From NCBI GenBank assembly GCA_028279875.1, contig JANQMU010000011.1, positions 1 to 64,000 of the forward strand: 64,000 nucleotides of DNA, given 5' to 3'. Position 1 is the stretch's first letter, and every line of letters begins with the position of its first letter. This document shows, piece after piece, positions 18,001 through 23,207 of this stretch. The notes below the pieces were generated by a model, which ran no database searches, was not told where the DNA came from, and worked only from the letters and a program-made list of their open reading frames with translations. Origin of the DNA: Rhizobiaceae bacterium (GTDB lineage: Bacteria; Pseudomonadota; Alphaproteobacteria; Rhizobiales; Rhizobiaceae). The position numbers and the translations under genes are program-made.

Positions 18001-20993
18001 CCTATCGGGACGTCACGGTGCCGCCTGATGCGAGCGAGTTCCGCTTCACGCTTCGGTCCAGGCTGGTTTCACAGGTTGACGCGCCGCCTGACGCCTTCGA
18101 AGTCGCATTCCTGCGCTCCAACGGCACCGCGCTGACGCAGCTGGGGTCGCTGAGCAACACCGATGCGGCGCTTAATCTGCAGGGACCGGACCAGTTGCGT
18201 ACCGCCGACGGAGTTAGCGTGGTGGATCAGGGGACCGATGCGGACGGGTTCACGGTCTATGACGTGACGCTGGATCTCGACCTCGTCGGTGATCCGGCAA
18301 CATTATCCCTGTCGCTCGATCTGCTGGGCTTCGGCACAACTGAATCGCGGGTGAAAGTCGGGGATTTCCGCTTTGACATACCCAGCACCCTCGACAATAC
18401 CGCACCGGTCCTGACCTCGGGCAGCAGCGTGGAGTTGGACGAGGACGGCAGTGCGCTCATCGACCTGCGCACCCTGGTTTCCGATGCCGAGGGCGACGAT
18501 CTGACATTCGAGATCACCACGCAACCGCAGAACGGAACGATGGAGCCGGTTGAAACAGGCGTCTGGCGCTACAGCCCCGCGGCCGACTTCAACGGTTCCG
18601 ACAGCCTGCGTTTTACCGCCAGCGACGGGGCATTCCGCCCGCTGCCGGTCACGCTGAACCTGATCGTGCGCCCGCTGAACGATGCACCGGTGCTGCCGGC
18701 GACCGATCGCGCCACGGTGCTCGAGGGCAGTGAACTGGTGATGCAGATCGCCGCCACGGATGTCGATGGCGACCCGCTTCGCTACCGGCTTGAGACCGGC
18801 CCGGCGGGGGCCGCGCTCACGGAAGACGGAAGGTTCAGCTGGACTGCCGGGGACAGCGGCGCCATCGCAACCTTCGGCATCCTCGTCGAAGACGGGCAGG
18901 GCGGGTCCGCGCGCCAGAAGCTGGAGGTGACGGTCGAGAACGCGCCACCCGTTCTGGCGCTTGGCGCGCCTTTGACCACCGTGGTCGAAACCGTCACGGA
19001 CGTCACCATCGCCTGGCGCGATCCGGGTGATGACGCGGTGGGCAACTTCATCATCGACTGGGGCGATGGAACCCGGGAAAGCGTGCCGGATGGCCAGGTG
19101 CAGCTATCGCATGTCTACAACCAGCTCGGCGCTTTCACCGTGACGCTGACCGGTGAAGATGACGAGGGCGCCCGCGCCAGCACCAGCCAGGTGATAGAGG
19201 TGGTGACCCCGGGTCTGCGCGTCACGCAGCTCACCTCCGGACCCTGGGGTGTCAATGTGCGGTTCAACGAGGCTGTGGATACCGGCCTGCCGAACCCCTA
19301 CCGGCTGGATAGCCGTCCGGGAGAGCCGGTGGATGTGCTGCTGCTCGATACGAATGGTGATCCGGTACGCGGCAGCCTTGTGCCGGATGCCGATGCGCGT
19401 GGTTTCACTTTCCTGGCCAGTGATGATGCGCTGCCCCCGGGTGAATACCGGCTGCGGCTAACGGCAAATGATCTGGGCTGGCGCAACCGCTGGGACATCC
19501 TCGAGGCCGGCCCGCAGGGCTACGAAGAACGGGTGATCACGATTGCCGAAACGCCGGTCACGCTTCAATTGCAGGACGCTGTGCAGGTTCCGGGCGAGGC
19601 GCTGGGTATCCGGGGTCAGGGTCTGGCGATTTCGATGGACCAGTCCGGCGGGCTGCGCAGCATGGTGTTGCGCGTAATGTGGGACAGCAGCATGATGAAT
19701 ATCAGCGGGCTGTTGTCTGCGTTGCCGGGCGCGACCGTATCCCGGGTCGATGACGGCCGCACGACGGGCGAAGCGCTCTATCGCATCACGTTCGAGACGT
19801 CACCCGAGCCCGGATTGGTGGAACTGGGCCGCCTCATGGGGCAAATGGACGCCGCGGCGGCCTATGCCACCTCCGGTGCGCCGCTGCGCGTTCGCGCCGT
19901 CGAGATCAACGGCGTCCCGCAGGGCGCGCCCGAGGTGCCCGATCCGGTGCCATTTGGCATCCGCGCCTTCGGTGTCGCCGCCGCGACCGCCCCGCCCGCG
20001 CCCGCGGCTGAGGCCCGCGGTCTGACGCTGGTGGCGCAGCGCGGCGATGCCGATGGCGACGGCACGGCTTCGCAGCAGGACATCGCGCGATTTGCCCAGA
20101 TTCCCGAGGATGCGCTGGTCGGGCTCGACGCCTGGTCCTTCATCGACCCCAACCTGCTGCGCCCGCTGCCAGCGGATCCCCATGTCCCCGCCGGTCGGGA
20201 TCTCCCCGGTCCGCAGCCCATTGGTCCCAATGCCATCGGGTCTCTCGGGTCAGGCGGTGAGACCAGGGCCGGCTTTGCGGGTATCAGCTACGGTGCGGGC
20301 ATCGCGGGCCAGAGCGCGTTTTCGCTGGTCAACGCGGCACAGGAGGGTGGCTTTGACGGTCGCGACACGCAACAGCGCTACCTGCGCAGCAGTGGTTACG
20401 ACACGCCGGTGCCGCTCTGCCTGGTGCCGGAGGGTAGTGCGGGTGATTCCGCCGCGCTGGCGCATGCGGCGCGGACGGGGCTTTGCTTCGAGGGACTGCC
20501 GGCTGATCTTGCCGATCCCGATCAGCTATGGCGGCTGAACGGTATTTCCAAGGCCGTGCCGGAAGCAAGTGGCAGAATTGAGCGGGTGCTGGACGGGCCG
20601 GTCTGTATTACCGGTGCGCTGCCGGATGGTGCCGAAGATGGCGATAGATTCTTTCTCAAGCCGTTGTCGAAAGGCGCAGACGCATCTGCCGATGTTTCCG
20701 TGCCCAACGATCTGCCGCCGCAGTACCGCATGTGTTTCGACCAGATCGAGCCCGAGGTGCAGGATGCAACCGAAGAGGCAGAGGGCGAAACGGCTATTGG
20801 TGCGCAGGAGGATGCTGCACTGCGCGTCGCGCCTGCCCATGCGTCCGGCCTCAACCCCTTTACCGCGCTGTCTCTGATGAGCGCCGCCGTTGTCACCCGC
20901 GCCGCCAAAGATCGCAACCGTGACGGGCGGGGCAATACGCGGCATACTATTCTTTTTTCGGACATGACCGAAACGGGCAGGTACCTTGAATGA
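42..20993 (+). CDS. Giant multidomain Ig/cadherin-like, dockerin/cohesin surface or secreted protein (6983 aa)
   Basis: Very long mosaic extracellular-type protein. Approximate residue positions: half of an adhesin-type conserved repeat and an FN3-like domain (1-235); propeller-like repeats (300-550); nine putative-Ig/cadherin-like repeats, each opening N-x-x-P (767-1650); an RHS-like stretch with TYDARDAG (1845-2100); a dockerin-like pair of DxDxDG loops (2210-2254); BIG2-like (2457-2520); second propeller (2984-3354); alpha/beta-hydrolase-like with GQDRGA (3629-3800, Asp3752 at the nucleophile position); Gly/Ser-rich helical region (4744-5770); zinc-peptidase motif HEIAHTLGLPD (5861-5871); cadherin-like and PKD-like (6120-6387); cohesin-like (6505-6640); second dockerin-like (near 6668); a Cys-containing tail. 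No signal peptide is visible and translation starts in mid-domain; the frame is also open back to base 1. Its stop overlaps the next gene by ATGA. The function is unknown; adhesion or matrix building is inferred from the domains. Confidence 0.85.
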   Translation: MIIIMTREYFLIHIGLSLGDLSVEVPPGRLVYQTDIDLSATRGFVLRVSAGLDLDSRTATWLVQAIDPETGELLEGDGAEGLLRPGEGGSVRYTVQADEDAASGREVSAEARVILDVSAPEDTDPFVYLLDQGAPVTTFDARLLPGTNDYRITWSAAEEAGGSGVRDANIYVSLDDGDFRIVESNETTGEFIYTAPEGAQVDVLVLARDPAGNRDAAPPGIAAGGDLGREKVDLGGTDVDGTTEEAPLPIADPALPDPANPLFIQALEGVPATISPLRPGVYAAAIAPFAFEAFISDLPGSQGGIGALAVLGLEDGSVLYSGGPDRAWLYRVDAEGAGGEEPLARLGTPIYDLAQAPDGRLWATSGGGALLELDLDTGQVLGTYGDGVTQSVTVAPDGTIYVSTGDGVAVFDPETGGFGAFSDTRVDDLAIAPDGVLWGTSWPDRGRVLRFGADGEAEVVVEVPGQLDSITFGRDGTEFAGLALLSSAQDHGGGASALSRIYALDVASHQMVSVAAAPIRGEGITALSDGRVMVAHGSGLDVLRPLFAPQVIASTLENGAITSQPVASFSFRFDDDMATSGAGSVLDLANFALINGLGDILPITAVDYDEVNREVTLRFASLPRGIYAISLSADLRSARGVALGAPHTVEFTRLQDVTANVDIAYQNTRFDRQTDTATYEVIVTNTGARPLLAPLRLTLDTADPTGSGTPLDGVRSSNIWLIDLTEAIGEDGVLRPGESASARAITLLIGPEQRAAFAHGVRILPGGNTAPIILEDMLSIAEVGVAYEHGFTATDLEGDSIGYVLVSGPEGMELDAETGVLTWTPDDNALAVTPVVVRAYDDAGGFGEVTWNITIEEGLNTAPELESPVSVIELFEGEEMRLPILAFDPDFDRLLLFADKLPPGAFLDQDRQELVWTPQPGQRGLYQGVTIGASDGAAHSTASFDILVRPGNAAPVVATPLPVQGREGDPLRIALAAADPEGGVLSYSAPVLPAGAVIDPDTGVLEWTPSYTQKGSYQVPVDVSDGTGTTRIVLRIDIANANGAPVMQGFDDWTITEGQAIFFRTAVLDPDNPDYILPERAADGSLLDYEGSQRRTVTYEMTGLPDGASYDADTGQFLWQTDFADAGRYVMRLTATDDGDGTGLAAVRSYDITINVEDLNRPPELPELPNRSVAGGEVLEIPLSSVDPDGNLLRFSATATRAAGADQISLDPTPIPLDGSSPFGELVTGAGGAVTLRLTPQELDRGDWRIDLRVEDDGNGSAANAQSDDGSFVLTVEAANLGPRLSPVAGLVAVPGEELAFEFEAVDADRDPLTFGIAGLPVGAVITPGASYGRAVLRWTPTAGEIGDHTLTLTVTDSGAGVPADALSDTLVIPVAVRADNGAPILQPVGDITVAELEPLALQLSAADPDGDPLTYSATGLPPGASIDPLTGILSFTPHTFQSGTYEDITLIVTDGKAVITETVTMTVTNTNRAPIFVQTPPQTGREGAEFGFRLLAGDIDGDGLIYEPVGALPAGATLDPVTGEFRWTPDFDQAGTYTIKVRARDAAGAATEQDVAVNVLNRNREPELTLRNHAVVLGETLTFTVGATDPDTDDTLVLSAENLPDTASFDPATGVLTFRPEVGDLGDNVIRFSAFDGTDTVSRNIVLRVTRAPQLPVAVLEVTPRFPARAGQTVTLSVAGTGFVPVELFRLTIDGQEVALDDLNRASFVAQEPGRVTAVLEVTDADGRVGIATRVIAIRDATDRAAPELALNIADGAVLAAGDVTGSVTDPSLESWRLLLVPGNGGPAIVLGAGTGEVTNGALGRLDPGLVQSGFHTLRIEAVDVAGLSSSLEQQVEVLPASSATLRRTEVDATVDLGGVSLDLTRTYDARDAGRSGEFGPGWQAGWADLRLDAGPGAQFNRALQEGDRVHLTAPDGTRLVFSAVFETRRIAGLDQAILRFTSDQTGYTLSHSGPLLTESEGGLYSVVTGLPYSPFGRGGEVLTLTTPDGTIWHADGNGSVSAIEIGGTRLIVADSGIIAPDGSAVQIVTNPLGGIAGLLLPDGARRIYLYDDAGRLSFAGGAGVGTPMLYAYEAGAAGRLIAATGTGGAQYSYAADGSVSTTAASHHFGTLAEAAPRSIALAAGAVDGSTLAVRASELASANGRIILRVEIDGPAPAALRLSGIDPLTTERVGTATVALFAVETSGLHSLQLTGGDAGTYRIAITAAGDLDGDGAVNGTDLGAQDASPTDINGDGKADAADRALLLQNFGLLPNAAPVLTPQAQKTYSDLAIEIPLVEMASDAEGDPIFFEIVGAVGGTAVLTPDGCAIRFTPEAGRTDPGRVFVRASDGYRASGAQTLTIDISGAALERIDFSTRAPYLADGQRLDFDITGHFADGGTAALPEGYVTVDFADSTIARLRAGHLEALNDGFSLLTATRGAVTAATVVRVGALDSYDQSLITYGAEVYPEAVVITPGSARQLLLFDPFEENVIETRLDEVQKFVVNGNIVEVTADGRIIGKAVGETIVQVIYRATELLVPVQVRAPVVGDAVPVGKAGGIVQNADGYQVAIAEDSLPREVEVTIETLDQSDLDVAPLPQGIGIEFNRAFRLDTGDAPMRLGAQLAIPTDLPAGTKVSFYRISDFVTPDGLVKGYQEVETGLVGADGFARTTSPPFDGLKAEGEYVMAKIDESLTREVGFTTDIQAKSATDAVQSSAFITGQGGVGGAFIGALNAGRNAVLNLPRNVSQLVTTVFNADNLAFVRDTVVELVEGIGEFVVSVIGSAAAEAIAGTEPLVTSTNTLLVGTSNDSAIVDPRLEIRGNRLAAPIGSTKPLPSWVVFGDFDRDELQTKMLAAEDADVDTVLRAKFTNGVAVRADHRVENGEDVLTVRPPRDVAVESVVVVRPDTAYQTYGFAPTPSRFASGTATSGGYRDVTWEFSTVVPVRGRETDTFVTVEQGIKQPEGADVTQTRGDIDQVVVIREEEFDPPLGSGSNMRPALVARIPIGYLDADGETITEMGSVRPDKAVLNQSATRMYVGLTGVGGIAVVDTVMYRQIDVKPEDESRINFIEIPGASIGEVFLDRYNDFLIATDTREPMLYFIGINPDDPSSYHQVHHTKTLDLEWPITAATLTPDFKQVIVTQSQRGIGNGRAAVFDLAELMDVRSRPEPLFEFGLQGEGNGTFLRNPTGVQTRIAIESNEVKAIVLDGGRQLETGRSTGAYNGTVVVLNRSNADDGRWVWEVEANVSFNFPLEEDFDTGNDPFAVADPTDVVFSADGKTAFVMGQRRFDERMIERNPNLGENSSVQRYRNNLAGTNIAIIENLLGTSRGETPRVVAATRGIPLSWGTDLGVSSDGDYIFMSGGRLGSVLAYGIDEIKELLKEAEDDTPFYDHPIDDLRTEDGDTLTKPGNERTLFNRDIDIRAGYGRFRDGNIDRIGPAEGLFAAYAPILTGGTARSVAESRSIINLVPEGVSGDLNVTGGTGSITLPGYTARTNPQPTFHFELTDLDEVIEVVFTLAAAAPREGLYVGDSTEPEIAALRNIGYVDSNLAGDALANTLQVEGNRNRIFTLRIPRDQIVNNGESDLYKINSDTGRFEVTLPGSTVMTAGQQYYWGVETVLQGSNNHPRTARLEASLVIDPAKPANGQRYAGVTVVTHGLSAPLLGPEVGETSMFALAKAVARQTGGVILLYDPGLSSSDDAQTRFGNWVAINGDPRTANSIVLVPDWIDATTVNDTGFAEAAGDAFFAEIIDLDRNELTGLLGSPLHFIGQDRGAAVNSEIVQRLLTTERAEPLGAIHVTTIDPGSVQKHMKIPLADFLGAVEDMSKLVAVGFFTYGLVQTYGTIMSFGTVAPVTVPATAAAFRYAKAAADFSEKVGDAKKVVTRLGFDTIDFTNFQDPKVVNWKGVGFADNYYQQAVKDDRAISFSWRGMALDSADVNMNLTGLPGFFEDDAVPDFSLGLGVGTVNARAVGWYLGTVDLGADTYTGVGESPDNIWRQASDRFIETKTAFPPPDDALWEFGKLARYYNDASEPTPANIADSAEGFDKNLKSWYGARELENRRARTDAHAALDNTAWEGVGTGWFYSSMGGGSGLQRLINNTDRTKFDPAKVQNATQPGQSEVIEDIFNGDFESTFRPFYGRAPVPLRSAYEIAGWSFLGGGIGNDKNINPQVGNFDAATLLQSIPFPGLNSLKPKLTEKKLLALLPRDANGNITVTETALNQLKTFLNFLINETMAFKESQEIIGAFEKSKITELPGLMANFVQTTGTKLFDLGFGGGTTDLIREMWLMALQRQQDAFDSTVPSARAAFGVPSTDPGNRAILDGWLTNEDGVRREASIRSATAGFVRDELVKRIPLFLKFIQEHLLTYSFELQPGRSLVHNTMKFSEDQELIGVDLTWHLNIFSSIPDQESGARLRVYAEVDDILYELQPDSAAAAITGEGDLLRSSRIMYQIPAQLRGDVGRLVIFNDTETGYTNNPYAAEIDNISFDGKVEMFETDGDPDDLNILFKDAGQSFENSEGVGAFLRAEETGTGIDRHEMTFVNNNDKAVRLTLTIPQNDFLVLGGVQGIWRNGDDGSLLSDTPLDMRAGDSAATVTLFLPAGEMAILSMSASVDRDRLQELLGAQGVAILTAQMQIDYTVDNTSQSYSNKANLFYLLDAGDSAANDGTIQLADTTTGQEREIVIPVRGVLGTFDGIKGFVGQTQRADWFDVRDSTPGQITLSFAPTGVAAVPGQQPVIDDNGVLRLFWQDLELGTYAVEGRGTAKQVINLDAERLREALRAQLETLVEREAAQEMPEEESFAALFANLTEDSWEDVITEIETRVGALLAPAGENGFRIVRGADGDLTFEFTGGSDAGATLPIEITEEEEAAETVNRELDEAINEISEEVNSARSPFEEATDLLNGIFVGEESELEALGELAADFASAGGSAVASAREAQEEFAAEAEKFKQVVDAIGGDTQALDSIAAPLQDLHSEIGSARDAMEQISQSFFADKDALITKAETIAGTPEQIQTLNLFKTQRDTMFTQMQNMLSGFSGLGFGNAATFQPRDGISDAANSGLASLFGMLKEPSGGGLGGIGGRLLGALGPIADSPVAQEVFSSWNTSLTETRGVLSGMLSSLNGFEPMLDNLHSALGGDVTAEVEAVRQSGLFDDEGILKRLDDSVGSFDTDSLSLVAAITRTPEGIKQVSARAFAAADRLEFETGAIENDLLASEAAHIAMQNFARDSENGGEETADALTDAFTSPLAESRQRTGEVTRGSGMLGIGLNSIIDKLGLESSISSSTVDLSDMFEAFSRADGDFGSGITDVLNNLFGTSDRSDRGGLIGRVGPVGTSEALTSMSSLMTGLFGDSDRMLQSMENFFATGNSQMSAAAGDLDGMAALVGRSGELLSPLSTSGLIADPGRGGLISSTSLERIVEALQLQNAPTNSSGGQGGILGSSRRLLDEVLKIFPEAAQGQSSQSNPFAVSTSPLKQLTDKLGSGLDGLGSLIEGMLGGGNNGGGSGGGGNPVLNLIAQPEFTRLLGEIKAATSEGNTWFAEAEAALGEPVQREPSGGSGGGGLLLGGSGARGMLNTLFPNVLDTSTLTLPSLLGASSNNLSGLGALIQQSFEDNSGILSQMQESFQNIKTEGTGVLERMLQGVELAPNERLTLSGKIIDQNAAWGRAEAQLSLNETWLGAARDAADAAGVGAGGALGALDSAIDGTLGDLAPQAALLGTALDGLRDIADRIADLDPTDTAGAAALRDEFIQTADEAAAAAGVTREKVDAAASGTDEPLQNIIDEVAEIGEATRLGFASFDFTPVNPGPDLELDTLLRTDIDDELTVAQQRYRLDALFNADRLEDRVVINTGALFDALRAPSSEEGFDPIAAFAETVAWTYVHEIAHTLGLPDLYDFENGAALEGAGFLGIRNDFTMTEAHKGVVRLASDQPEPGEEADVSQVLDMLRTARTAGVLDRAEADENGDFLLAPPTGSIPLAGTGWRVLGDVTVDGTGELEMVETGINRTTAYRDVTVPPDASEFRFTLRSRLVSQVDAPPDAFEVAFLRSNGTALTQLGSLSNTDAALNLQGPDQLRTADGVSVVDQGTDADGFTVYDVTLDLDLVGDPATLSLSLDLLGFGTTESRVKVGDFRFDIPSTLDNTAPVLTSGSSVELDEDGSALIDLRTLVSDAEGDDLTFEITTQPQNGTMEPVETGVWRYSPAADFNGSDSLRFTASDGAFRPLPVTLNLIVRPLNDAPVLPATDRATVLEGSELVMQIAATDVDGDPLRYRLETGPAGAALTEDGRFSWTAGDSGAIATFGILVEDGQGGSARQKLEVTVENAPPVLALGAPLTTVVETVTDVTIAWRDPGDDAVGNFIIDWGDGTRESVPDGQVQLSHVYNQLGAFTVTLTGEDDEGARASTSQVIEVVTPGLRVTQLTSGPWGVNVRFNEAVDTGLPNPYRLDSRPGEPVDVLLLDTNGDPVRGSLVPDADARGFTFLASDDALPPGEYRLRLTANDLGWRNRWDILEAGPQGYEERVITIAETPVTLQLQDAVQVPGEALGIRGQGLAISMDQSGGLRSMVLRVMWDSSMMNISGLLSALPGATVSRVDDGRTTGEALYRITFETSPEPGLVELGRLMGQMDAAAAYATSGAPLRVRAVEINGVPQGAPEVPDPVPFGIRAFGVAAATAPPAPAAEARGLTLVAQRGDADGDGTASQQDIARFAQIPEDALVGLDAWSFIDPNLLRPLPADPHVPAGRDLPGPQPIGPNAIGSLGSGGETRAGFAGISYGAGIAGQSAFSLVNAAQEGGFDGRDTQQRYLRSSGYDTPVPLCLVPEGSAGDSAALAHAARTGLCFEGLPADLADPDQLWRLNGISKAVPEASGRIERVLDGPVCITGALPDGAEDGDRFFLKPLSKGADASADVSVPNDLPPQYRMCFDQIEPEVQDATEEAEGETAIGAQEDAALRVAPAHASGLNPFTALSLMSAAVVTRAAKDRNRDGRGNTRHTILFSDMTETGRYLE

Positions 20994-21319
20994 CAAAGAA
21001 GAACACAACCAGGCAACAAGCCAAGACCAGACCAAAGACCAAGACGATTGCCCCCGCAGCGGGTGAAGAGCGCCGTGTCAAGCTCGATACAACACGGATG
21101 AAAAGCTCGTATTGCAATGTCTGCAACGCCACCAGTACGCGTGAAGAGGTGGTGATCAATTTCGGTCTCAATCAGAGCTGGGACCGCAATGACGGCGATC
21201 TGGAGATCGAGATCCAGCATCGAATCATTATGAGTCCCCATGCAGCCAGCAAGCTGCGCGAAATTCTCAATGAGCTGATAGATGAGTATGATTCGCGCTA
21301 TGGCCCGCTCAAGGACTGA
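20990..21319 (+). CDS. DUF3467-like small protein (109 aa)
   Basis: Small soluble protein with a basic, Lys/Thr/Gln-rich first 25 residues. A compact domain follows, ending RIIMSPHAASKLREILNEL and then IDEYDSRYG. The order (YxN, EE-VxxxFG, R-I-hMSP-A--L, a C-terminal helix ending in YG) matches my memory of the DUF3467 family, whose function is not established. A CNVC pair lies near residue 42. The start codon overlaps the stop of the giant gene (ATGA), and the next gene begins directly after its own stop, so it is translationally coupled to both. Position between a giant export candidate and export-type membrane proteins suggests an accessory or chaperone-like role, which is inference only. 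Confidence 0.75.
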   Translation: MTKKNTTRQQAKTRPKTKTIAPAAGEERRVKLDTTRMKSSYCNVCNATSTREEVVINFGLNQSWDRNDGDLEIEIQHRIIMSPHAASKLREILNELIDEYDSRYGPLKD

Positions 21320-23206
21320 TTGCCATTGGAAGTCCAGGGCACATTGCAGGACCGGCCGAAGGTAGAGGATGAATCCGCCGCGACGATCGGCGCCGACCAC
21401 AGCCCCTCCGATCCATGGCGGGCCTTTCTGGATCCCACCGACAGCACTGCTTATCTCGGCGGCTGGCTGGCCATTGCGGGCGGGCGTATTGCCACAGCGC
21501 AGGCTGGTGTTCTGTTCCTGCGCGGCGATGCCGGGCGGCTTGGGGTCGCGGCGCTCTGGAAAGTGACCGAGGCGGATACCGAGAGCTACCTGACTGTGGC
21601 CGAGGCTCTGCTGCGCAAACCCGAGCCACTGGTCCAGCGGGGCAAACAGGGTACGCTGCTGGGCTATCCCATTGACAGCGGCGGGGCTGTACAGGGTGTC
21701 CTGGTGCTTTCGCTCAAGAAACAACCCGGCGGGCGTGCTATGCGTGCGCTCATGCGCGAGTTGCACTGGTCTTGTGGCTGGATAGAGGCGCGGCTGATGC
21801 AAGGGCAGGCGGCTCTGGGGCGTAAACAGGCCAGCAGTGCGCATCTGCTTACCAGCCTTCTGGCCGCCTGCGATGCGCATGAGCGCTTCGACGGCGCCGC
21901 ATTGGCGTTGGTTAATGCAATTCCCGATCTCACCGGTTTTGACATCGCCGCTGTCGGCATGGTGCGCCGGGGCCGCGTCCGGCTGGAAGCGTTAAGCCGA
22001 GTGGCGGCATTTGGCAAGAAGACCGAGCGCGTCGCAGCCTATGAGACGGCGATGGATGAGGCGCTGGCGCAGGGCGATACGGTGGCATGGCCCGCACGGC
22101 CTGACGGGCGGCAGATGATCGACGCCGCGCATCGCAGCCTGGCGCAGGCGCTGGGGGCGGGGGCGCTGCTCTCAACCCCGCTGCTGGTGCGCGGCAAGCC
22201 AGAGGGGGTGCTGCTTCTGGAGCGGGGCCGCAGCGGGGAAGAGGCGGTGGAACTGGCGCCCGATACGCTCGATGAATTGCGCCTTGTTGCTGCCACGCTG
22301 GCCCCCTTGCTCAAGGCCAAGCATGACGAACGTCGCCTGCTCTCCGGGCGGTTGCGCGATTTGTCCGGACGCGGCCTTAGCGCCGTCTTTGGCCGCCGTC
22401 CGGCGATCACGTTGGGGGTCGCAGCGCTGGCACTTGCACTGATCCTGCCGTTTTTCCTGCCCGCTGAACTACGCGTTCGCGCCGATGCGACGGTCGAGGG
22501 GGCCGAGCAGCAAGTCGCCGTCGCGCCGGTTGACGGCTTTCTTGCCGAGGCCCCGGTGCGTGCCGGGCAGGAGGTGCGTGTCGGCGATGTGCTGGCCCGG
22601 CTCGACAGTTCCGATCTGGAGCTTGAGGCGGCCGCCGCCACGGCCCGTATCGGGACAGCGCGCCAGACCTTGCGCGATGCACTGGCAAATGGCGACCGAG
22701 CCGCCGCAGCCGTGGCCAATGCCGATCTGGCCGAAGCGCAGGCTTCAGCCGAACTGACCGCCGCCCGGCTGGCACGCCTCACCGTCACCGCACCGATCGA
22801 CGGGCTGGTGGTCTCAGGTGATCTCAGCCAGCGCCTTGGCGCGCCGATAGGGCGGGGCGAGACACTGTTCGAGGTGGCGCAGCAGGATGGATGGCGGCTG
22901 CGCATCGACATCAGCGAGTACGATCTCGGCCTGGTGCGGCCGGGTCAGGTCGGGCGCGCTGTGCTGGCCGGCCTGCCCGACGCGCCGGTGCCTTTCGAGG
23001 TTCGAACCATTGCCGCCGTCTCGGACCCCGGCGAAGGCGAGAACCGGTTTCGGGTCGAGGCCGGCGTGACCGATCCGCCGTCTGGCCTGCGCCCCGGGCT
23101 GCAGGGCGTGGCCAAGATCGAAGCGGGCAGGACCTCGCTCGCGTGGGCCTGGCTGCGCGGCAGCATCGTCCGGGCGCAATTGCTCCTTTGGCGCTGGGTG
23201 CCGTAG
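21320..23206 (+). CDS. GAF-domain / HlyD-type membrane adaptor protein (628 aa)
   Basis: The first ~350 residues look cytoplasmic and GAF-like (segments around TGFDIAAVGMVRRGRVRLEA and ALGAGALLSTPLLVRG). One membrane segment follows near 359-385 (ITLGVAALALALILPFFL). The rest is a HlyD/RND-adaptor type periplasmic part: a lipoyl-like half (VAPVDGFLAEAPVRAGQEV, then GDVLARLDSSDLELE), an Ala-rich helical hairpin, the second lipoyl half (VTAPIDGLVVSGDLS) and a beta-barrel. Such adaptors bridge inner-membrane exporters to the cell exterior. No ABC or RND pump is encoded nearby; the partners appear to be the M50/HlyD fusion and the SecA-like ATPase. The start is a TTG directly after the preceding stop; in-frame TTG at 21326 is an alternative, with AAGGA at 21311-21315 upstream. 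Confidence 0.82.
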   Translation: MPLEVQGTLQDRPKVEDESAATIGADHSPSDPWRAFLDPTDSTAYLGGWLAIAGGRIATAQAGVLFLRGDAGRLGVAALWKVTEADTESYLTVAEALLRKPEPLVQRGKQGTLLGYPIDSGGAVQGVLVLSLKKQPGGRAMRALMRELHWSCGWIEARLMQGQAALGRKQASSAHLLTSLLAACDAHERFDGAALALVNAIPDLTGFDIAAVGMVRRGRVRLEALSRVAAFGKKTERVAAYETAMDEALAQGDTVAWPARPDGRQMIDAAHRSLAQALGAGALLSTPLLVRGKPEGVLLLERGRSGEEAVELAPDTLDELRLVAATLAPLLKAKHDERRLLSGRLRDLSGRGLSAVFGRRPAITLGVAALALALILPFFLPAELRVRADATVEGAEQQVAVAPVDGFLAEAPVRAGQEVRVGDVLARLDSSDLELEAAAATARIGTARQTLRDALANGDRAAAAVANADLAEAQASAELTAARLARLTVTAPIDGLVVSGDLSQRLGAPIGRGETLFEVAQQDGWRLRIDISEYDLGLVRPGQVGRAVLAGLPDAPVPFEVRTIAAVSDPGEGENRFRVEAGVTDPPSGLRPGLQGVAKIEAGRTSLAWAWLRGSIVRAQLLLWRWVP

Positions 23207-23207
23207 G

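Noticed and set aside
42-20993. Type I secreted RTX protein
   Set aside because: No GGxGxDxxx nonapeptide repeats and no ABC exporter ATPase nearby; calcium-type loops are dockerin-like DxDxDG.
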